A stretch of DNA of 64,000 bases, from contig CM065394.1 of assembly GCA_033060915.1 (NCBI GenBank), positions 9,401,501-9,465,500 on the forward strand, read 5' to 3'. Shown one piece after another: positions 57,752-64,000 of this stretch. Position 1 is the stretch's first letter, and each line of letters starts with the position of its first letter. The notes under the pieces were generated by a model, which was given only the letters and a program-made list of their open reading frames with translations, ran no database searches and was not told the origin of the DNA. A program made the translations under genes and the position numbers. The DNA comes from Euryodendron excelsum (taxonomy: Eukaryota > Streptophyta > Magnoliopsida > Ericales > Pentaphylacaceae).

Positions 57752-58521
57752 TGTAAGCAACCCATTTTTGCCCGCTCGGCAATCTCTATCCCAATTGGGC
57801 TCACTTTCACACATCACATGCATATTTAGACTCTAACCCATGTTCTAAACTCCAATTTTGTCCACTGGTTGCTTCTACGGGCCCACTTCAAGCTAAATAA
57901 CCATTTTACCCCTAGGCATCCGAAAGCCCCGAGAACCACACCGGCTTTGGGTATCAAACCGGTAACCTCTTGAGAATGCTTCTTATAGTGTTCTCGACCT
58001 TGCATTATATTTTCGGATCATTTTGAGTCAATTCCGGCAAACCCGATGCAAAATGACCGTTTTGCCCCTTATGGGTCAGTTGCCTTTTCCAACCACGTCA
58101 GCCTTGGGTATCAAATCAGTAACCTCTTGGAACATTGTAGCTAATGTTTCCAAGCCTCAAGCCTTATTCTGGGACATTCCAAGTCCATCCCGGTAGCTTT
58201 TTGGCCTGATTGACCGTTTTGCCCCTAAATGGCCCGGTCAACCCTTCCAACACATCTTGAGATCATTCTTCAAGTCTACTACCCCCGAGACACTATTCTA
58301 AGGGTTCATGTCACTTTTTGGCCCTTCAGGCCATTCTCGACCCTTTAAATCATTCCCGAACATTCCGGAGTCACCACTAGTAAAGCTAGGCTAAAAATTA
58401 CATGGTAGTCAGTAGGACAGGCGCCCAAATCTTTTGCCTTACATGCCGAGGGTCAAAAATACATTTCTTGCCGCCTTAAAAGGTTTCCAACGTGGCTAGT
58501 GGTGCCAAGTAAATATTGGCA

Positions 58522-58659
58522 TGGCGCCACTCCTAGTGGCGCTAGTGTATTTTTTGGCCAGGCTTCACTCCTAGTGGCGCCAGTGTATATTTTGGCCTGG
58601 CGCTACTCCTAATGGCGCTAGTCTATTTTTTAGCCTGGCGCCACTGCAACAGGCACCAG
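58522..58659 (+). repeat. Expanded dyad row in the F LTR
   Basis: Units at 58522-58544, about 58556-58583, 58597-58621 and 58635-58659, plus a half unit near 58494-58507. The last unit has the same GCAACAG centre as in M and ends 16 bp before the TATA box. Confidence 0.82.
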
Positions 58660-58675
58660 GTCGGCTTAAAATGCC

Positions 58676-58683
58676 TATAAATA
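58676..58683 (+). promoter_or_regulatory. TATA box of the F 5' LTR
   Basis: TATAAATA, intact, in the usual place after the dyad row. Confidence 0.8.
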
Positions 58684-61600
58684 TAAACCCTTTCCCCCTA
58701 CGTAAAAGGGTTTGAAAACTCAGTCCAAAAACCCTCCTCTTCGATATACAGAGCTCGAAGTCCTTCCAAACCCTAGTTTTCTTTAGGTTCTTCAATCCCC
58801 AGCCTCCAAATACAAATACTAACCCCCATACAATCTAACCCTAGCATACGTACACTCTATACACTCATATATAAGCCTCTGAAGCCTCCATTAAAGACTT
58901 GAAGTACTACAACTTGGAAGCTCTTGAAGACCAAAGCGAAGAGCGAAGTAAAACAAGCAAATAAAGCAAAGCAAATAAAAGAAGACGTAAGGTAGGTTTC
59001 CTATTTATGTTTACGCAATTCCCCCCTCTCTCTTCTCTCTCTTAACCCACTTAGATTTTCTTCTACTTTAATCCCCCATTTTCTCTCCCCCCCCCCTTTC
59101 TTGCATGCATCAAACAAGGGATTTCCTGGTTTATGTGTAGGATTAGGCTATTAAAAGTCACCGTGTCGGAGGCTTTCTCTTAGTCTAACTGGAGACCACG
59201 TGGGTTTGGCCCCGTTGATTATGTGGTGAAGCCTTTAATCTTGTATGTTCATGACCCCCACTTGCACTGTACATATCATAATCATACATCTGTCCAAAAT
59301 TTGTTTTGAAACTGATTTTCAAAACTTGCATTAAAATTTTCTTTTTCAAAACTTGTTTTCAAAATCACAATCCTAAGGTGATTCTAGCCTTTCCATGGTT
59401 AGAGTTGCTTTAGGAAAGTCTTACACTTAAAGTGACCAATATGGTTCATATTTTCAAATCCTTGTTGTTTTCAAAACCACAATCCTATAAGGGTTCTAAC
59501 TTTCTTATAGCTAGAATTGTTTTAGAAAAGTGAGATATTTTTAGAGGCTTGCAAAAGCCCATATTCTATTCTCTTTCCAAACTTCCTTTTCAATCTATTT
59601 CCTAAAACGCTTTTCAAAATTTCCTCCTAGAAACTTTGTTTTAGAAAGTTTCGCTTTCCAAAACTTCTCTTCAAACTCCTTTGTAAACATTTTCTTCAAA
59701 AGTTTACTTTCTAAAAACACTCTTCAAGTTCCTTTGCTAGAAATTGCTTTCTAAAGATTTACTTCCCAAAAACTATTTCCAAAAGTCCCTTTCTAAAAAC
59801 TCACTTTTCAAGTCTACTCTCTAAAATATATTTTCCAACATACTTTCTAAAAACTTTATCCAATCTCCTTTCCAAAACTCTTTTCAACTTTACTTTCTAA
59901 AAACTCTTTGCTAGGATCTCCTTCCAAAAATCTTTCTTTTCAAAAAACTCACTTTCTAAAAACTTTTTACCTTGGAACCCAAGTTAAACCCTAGAGCCAA
60001 TGATTAGAAAACCCTGATTTTCTTTCCTAAAACATAATTTTCAATCTTGCCACAAAACACAAATTTTCAAAACTTGCTTATTACATCAAAATCATAAATT
60101 TTCAAAACCTATTTTCTGCATCGAATCATAAACTTCCAAGTCTAGGGTTTCCAAAACTTTCCCTTCCAATTCCATGTAAAATCCAATCTCCCATTTAGGA
60201 AACTAGATCCAATCCTCCATTTCAATTTTTCAAATTCTAAATTTTTCAATCTTTCTTAAACTTAAATCCTTCCTAGCTTCAAATATTTCCAAAACTCAAA
60301 CTTTGAATCTTTATAAACTCAAACCTTTCTTAAATTCAAACCTTTCCAAATTTTAAACTTTCTAAATTCCAAATTGTTCTTAAATCCAATTTTTTAAATT
60401 CAAATCTTTCCAAAATGAACTATTTCTTAAAAAGCAAAACTTTCCAATTTCAAAACCTTTCCTATTTTAAACTTTTCTAATCCGAAACTTTCCAAAAACG
60501 AAGCTTTCCTAATTTGAAACTTTCGAAAAATAAAACTTTCGTAATTCGAAACTTTCTTAAAGTGAAACTTTCCTATGTTGAAACTTTCCTAAATCCGAGA
60601 TTTCTTAAATCCAATATTCCTTAAACTCCAACTCTTCATGTTTTCTAAATCAAACTTTCGAATCAAATCTTTCTTAATCCCAAGTCCTTCCTAAACCCTA
60701 TTTTTCTAAGTCTAGGTTTCCTAAAACCAAGCTTTCCAAAACCAATCTTTTCAAATCTTTCAAGTCAAATTCAAATCAAAGTTCAATTTCCTAATCTACT
60801 AATCTAAATTCCGACTCAAACTCTTTTTCAAGTCAAACCTTCTATTTTTTAGCGGACTCTGGTCCGAACTACGACTGACCTGATTCCTCAAAAGGGATAC
60901 GTAGGCAACCCTCATGGGTGCGGTCATAGCTTTTTTTTAATTTTCAATTCCAGAACCCTTTTCAAGCTTTTATTTTCATAACCTTTTTCTAAGTTTCTAG
61001 TTCCATAATTATTTTCAAACTTTCAATTCCAAAAATATATTTTCAAATCTCTATTTTCAATTTCTAAAACTTTTCTTCAAAAATCAAGTCTTCTTTTCAA
61101 ATCTCTTTTCAACATCAAATCAAGCTCTTCACAAATCTATTTTCAAAATCAAAGTCTTTTCTTGCACTTGCATATCATGCATCATTTTAATTTTTTTCAG
61201 AATGTTTTTCTAAAGTGGATAGTTTTGGACATTTATTAATCAAAGACTCTAATAAGTGAACCTTTGGTGAATAGATATGTAGGTACTACAAGGGCAGGGT
61301 AGGGTGATGGCTTAGTGCGTCTTCCCTACACGTAACCAACCCTCGAACATAGGATCACTGTTTTCAAAGACCAAATGGAGTCATTTTCCAAAAAAGGGCT
61401 TACATATTTCAAAAGGTTGTCAAACAACCTATTTTCTTAGTAACCCTCTCTTAACAAAGTTTTCAAAAACCCTAAGTTTAATCTTTTGATTGTTCTTAGT
61501 TTTAGGTGACCTAACTCACCTTAATCAAGTTAGGTGGCTACACCAAATTGTTTTTCCAAAAGCCCTTTATTCAAAATCAATTTTCAATTCAAATCCAGTT

Positions 61601-61692
61601 GCACTCATTGTTCTACGAGGGTGAATTCTAACTAGAGAGTACTGTGTTTTTCTCACTTGTCTTTTTCGGTTGCAAAAAATCGAGGCGTGACA

Positions 61693-63275
61693 GTTGGCGA
61701 CTCCACTGTGGACACTTAGAGGGTTAGGCCATTGTTATGTCATTTCACCCTTCACCCATGTAGAGTCTTCAATTAATTTGTTCAATCTTATTCACTCCAA
61801 AATTTCCAAAATAAAATTTTCAAAGTTTTTTTTTTTTAAAACTCACATCTAATTTATTTCCGTTCATAGTATCTTGCATTAAGTTTGTTATCCACATACT
61901 AACTATTGCATATTTATTTTGTAGCTAAAGTTTTATTCAAATTTTGTTTTATTTCATGCTAATTGCTCTACATATTATGAATGTATGGATTGGACAGGAT
62001 GGATGGGAGTTATTGGACTCTTTTCTCCAATTTTAAAAAATCACACATGCACTACATGTGCACTTGCATTCTCCATACTTGCATTCTTTACCCTGATATG
62101 TCCCTTATAGTTAGAAGGGGGAACGGTATATTGGTTGTGGGTAAGATGCTGTGTTAGTTTCTTTGCCTACGGCCTCTTGATGGTTCCCCCACTCGGATCA
62201 CCAACCTATAATGGCACCACCTCGGGGAGTGAGCTTAGGTTTGAAGATCTGGGAACCAAGCCTTTTTAGGATGCATTAGTAAACCTTCAACCTCATGCTC
62301 ATATAGACATCATGTATAGCTGAACCTCTGCCGGATTTAAGACACTCACACCGTTTTCAAAACCATGGAGGAAAGAGCGACTGCTTTTACCTTCCTTTAT
62401 ACTTGTTTATTTCTGTTGTCATAATGACTGTATTCTTACTGTTATAATGCTTGTCTAACTGATCATGAATACATATTTACTTCGCAATCACATTCTCTCT
62501 CTCTATACTTTGCATCTACGTACATGCATACAATATTCCATCCCAAGACAAGAGTTCCAAAGTAACTCAAGTCACTGCATCTCCATGCATATGATCAACC
62601 TAAAAAGAGTGACACTGAATTCACTATCCATTGCATTAAACCTACCAAAACCCTACGGGTTCCGATGTAACCCTAAGGGCTCAAGGCATGCATTTCAAGT
62701 CATTCCATAAAGAGGGGTCCCAATCCCTCTATGCTCACAGAGATAGGGTTGCCAAGAAGATAATGGGCAATCAATCAACAAGGTCTCTCAGTGACCTCCT
62801 TGACATCAAATCCAAAGAAGGCGTACCCAAAGACTCAAGAGTAGTTTAGGATTCCATATGTAAAACTAGATAGGTGGAAGTCCAAAGAAAAATGTTTCTC
62901 TCTCCCCCATTAAAGTGTACTGTAATTCCTCTTATATTCTAAATTCAAAGTTCTATATATCCCTTTCCTTTGAATGTACGAATGAAAGAAGATTCTCATT
63001 TGATGGTAAAGTACATGCATACAGGGCAACCCCCCTGTCTCTAAGAAGTGAGCCGATTTCATCATATTTAGTCCCCTTCTCCAATTGGGACACCCTATGG
63101 CATGCATTGCATAGAACTCTCTAAAAATCACAAACTAACTTGCGATTTGTGTCCCTGTTTTCCTGACTCTTTCTTTTCCATTTACAAAGATCACCCTGCA
63201 CTAAGTCAACATTGCTCCCAAGAAAGGTCAACATCCACCCAGAGACCCCATTATTACTCGACAAAGAGCCTTACT
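61693..63275 (+). other. PBS and leader of F
   Basis: PBS TGGCGACTCCACTGTGGA at 61695-61712. An acceptor-like AG at 61923-61924 follows TACTAAC and TTTATTTTGTAG. The second acceptor position reads TTTACAAAG (63180s), so it has lost its AG at the expected place. The GC-rich foldable block is at about 62185-62240. No gene. Confidence 0.75.
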
Positions 63276-64000
63276 AATGGCTACCAATCTTGAAGAATCG
63301 TCTTAAGTCTCTCAAGAGGGGGCCAATGAAATGAAGACCAAGATTGATGAGATGTTGAAACTTATCCAAGCCATGGCTGTGAAAGACGCCATTGCAACCC
63401 CATCGTCGTCCATGGTCTTTCCCAAGGACCCTGAGCCTGCCAACTCAAAAATTGCAGTTTAATTTGACAATATTGAGAAAGAGAAGGAAAACGCCAAGAG
63501 GGCCAACACTGAAAAGGAAGAGACCATGATGTTTTCACTTGTTGTAAAAAGGACTCCCCTAGACCCTCTCAGTCTGAAAATCCAAGGGCTAGAAGATTCA
63601 CTGCGAAGTCTCCAAGGCCATGACACTTATGGGTTTACTTCCTATAATGAGCTTGGTTTCTTTCCAGACCATCCAAGACCTACTAAGTTCAAAATGCCTA
63701 ACTTCCAGAAGTATGACGGCACTGGTAACCCTATTGCTCATCTTTGCCTGTATGTTGGGGCACAGAGTGGTCATAGGAATGATCCAAAGCTCCTCATGCA
63801 ATTATTCCAACACAATCTCACTAGGTCTGCCCTACAATGGTTCGCTCGTCTAGACCTAAGGAAGATCACGACTTGGATTGAGTTGGCCAATGTGTTCAAA
63901 GCCCAATAACATCACAACATTGACCTCACTTCTGATCGGTGGTCCTTAATGATGATGAGTAAAGGTAAGAAGGAAAGCTTCAAGAACTATGCCCTGAGAT
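63276..64000 (+). pseudogene. gag: gag of F, 5' part (broken, runs off the window)
   Basis: Starts ATGGCTACCAAT. Keeps the frame better than M in the middle (FFPDHPRPTKFKMPNFQKYD, ALQWFARLDLRKITTWIEL). In-frame stops lie at about 63303 (TAA), 63459 (TAA where E has CAA) and 63907 (TAA where M has a sense codon). Most are explained by C-to-T changes. It lacks the one-base deletion seen in M near 16355. Confidence 0.85.

Larger units (their letters stand above)
57752..61692 (+). repeat. 5' LTR of F, 3.9 kb
   Basis: Starts TGTAAGCAACCC and ends GGCGTGACA. It is shorter than in M and N because the CTCGAG-type array is missing. The ~156-bp array (57900-58380) is directly followed by a dyad row with four or more units (58522-58659), TATA box (58676-58683), AATAAA (58974-58979), donor-like AAG|GTAGG (58991/58992), low-complexity tract (about 59560-60780) and conserved block (60853-60930). 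Confidence 0.88.
57752..64000 (+). mobile_element. Element F: gypsy element inserted in the E 3' LTR (incomplete)
   Basis: 5' LTR 57752-61692, PBS, leader and gag up to the window edge. The five bases before it are ACCAT; the same five bases are expected after its 3' LTR, outside this window. Whether it has pol or an antisense PMD gene cannot be seen. Confidence 0.85.

Overview
This window is plant repeat DNA. I see no host gene, rRNA or tRNA gene. Everything I can assign is LTR-retrotransposon sequence: mostly one family of very large Ty3/gypsy elements, plus a copia-like LTR and a small TRIM. A plant source is indicated by plant mobile domain (PMD) coding sequence, a tRNA-iMet-primed TRIM, and the gag type and LTR motifs of the Tat/Ogre branch. 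I cannot name the species.

The layout is a nest of insertions that can be peeled off by their 5-bp target-site duplications (TSDs). A minus-strand LTR fragment (1-204) is cut by element E (plus strand, LTR from 205). E's 5' LTR holds a 383-bp TRIM (343-725). E's leader was hit by a copia-like solo LTR (5458-47368, TSD AGTTC). That LTR was hit twice: by a gypsy solo LTR in minus orientation (5974-11088, TSD TAGAG) and by element M (plus, 11725-45864, TSD ATAGC). M's gag was split by element N (minus, 16547-34623, TSD GTCTG). E resumes at 47374 with gag, spacer, antisense gene and a 3' LTR. That LTR is broken at 57751 by element F (plus, 57752 to beyond the window).

The gypsy copies share one plan. 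The LTR is about 4 to 5.6 kb and holds tandem arrays, a row of GGCGCC dyads, a TATA box, a splice-donor-like site and a long low-complexity tract. Then come a PBS reading TGGCGACTCCACTGGGGA, a long leader with two conserved acceptor-like sites, gag (about 670 codons), a non-coding spacer of about 2 kb, an antisense PMD gene with its own introns, a polypurine tract and the 3' LTR. No reverse transcriptase, RNase H, integrase or protease was seen in the three internal regions visible (E, M, N). The shared gag-end/spacer/antisense-gene order suggests pol was lost in the ancestor and that these are non-autonomous elements mobilised in trans.

Every coding region is broken by stops and frameshifts, many stops being explicable as C-to-T or G-to-A changes. 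The most interesting signals are the pol-less gag plus antisense PMD architecture, an apparent exchange of the PMD core in N, the dyad array at the promoter and again upstream of the antisense gene, and a conserved splice-signal set that would remove most of the LTR tail and leader from the gag transcript.
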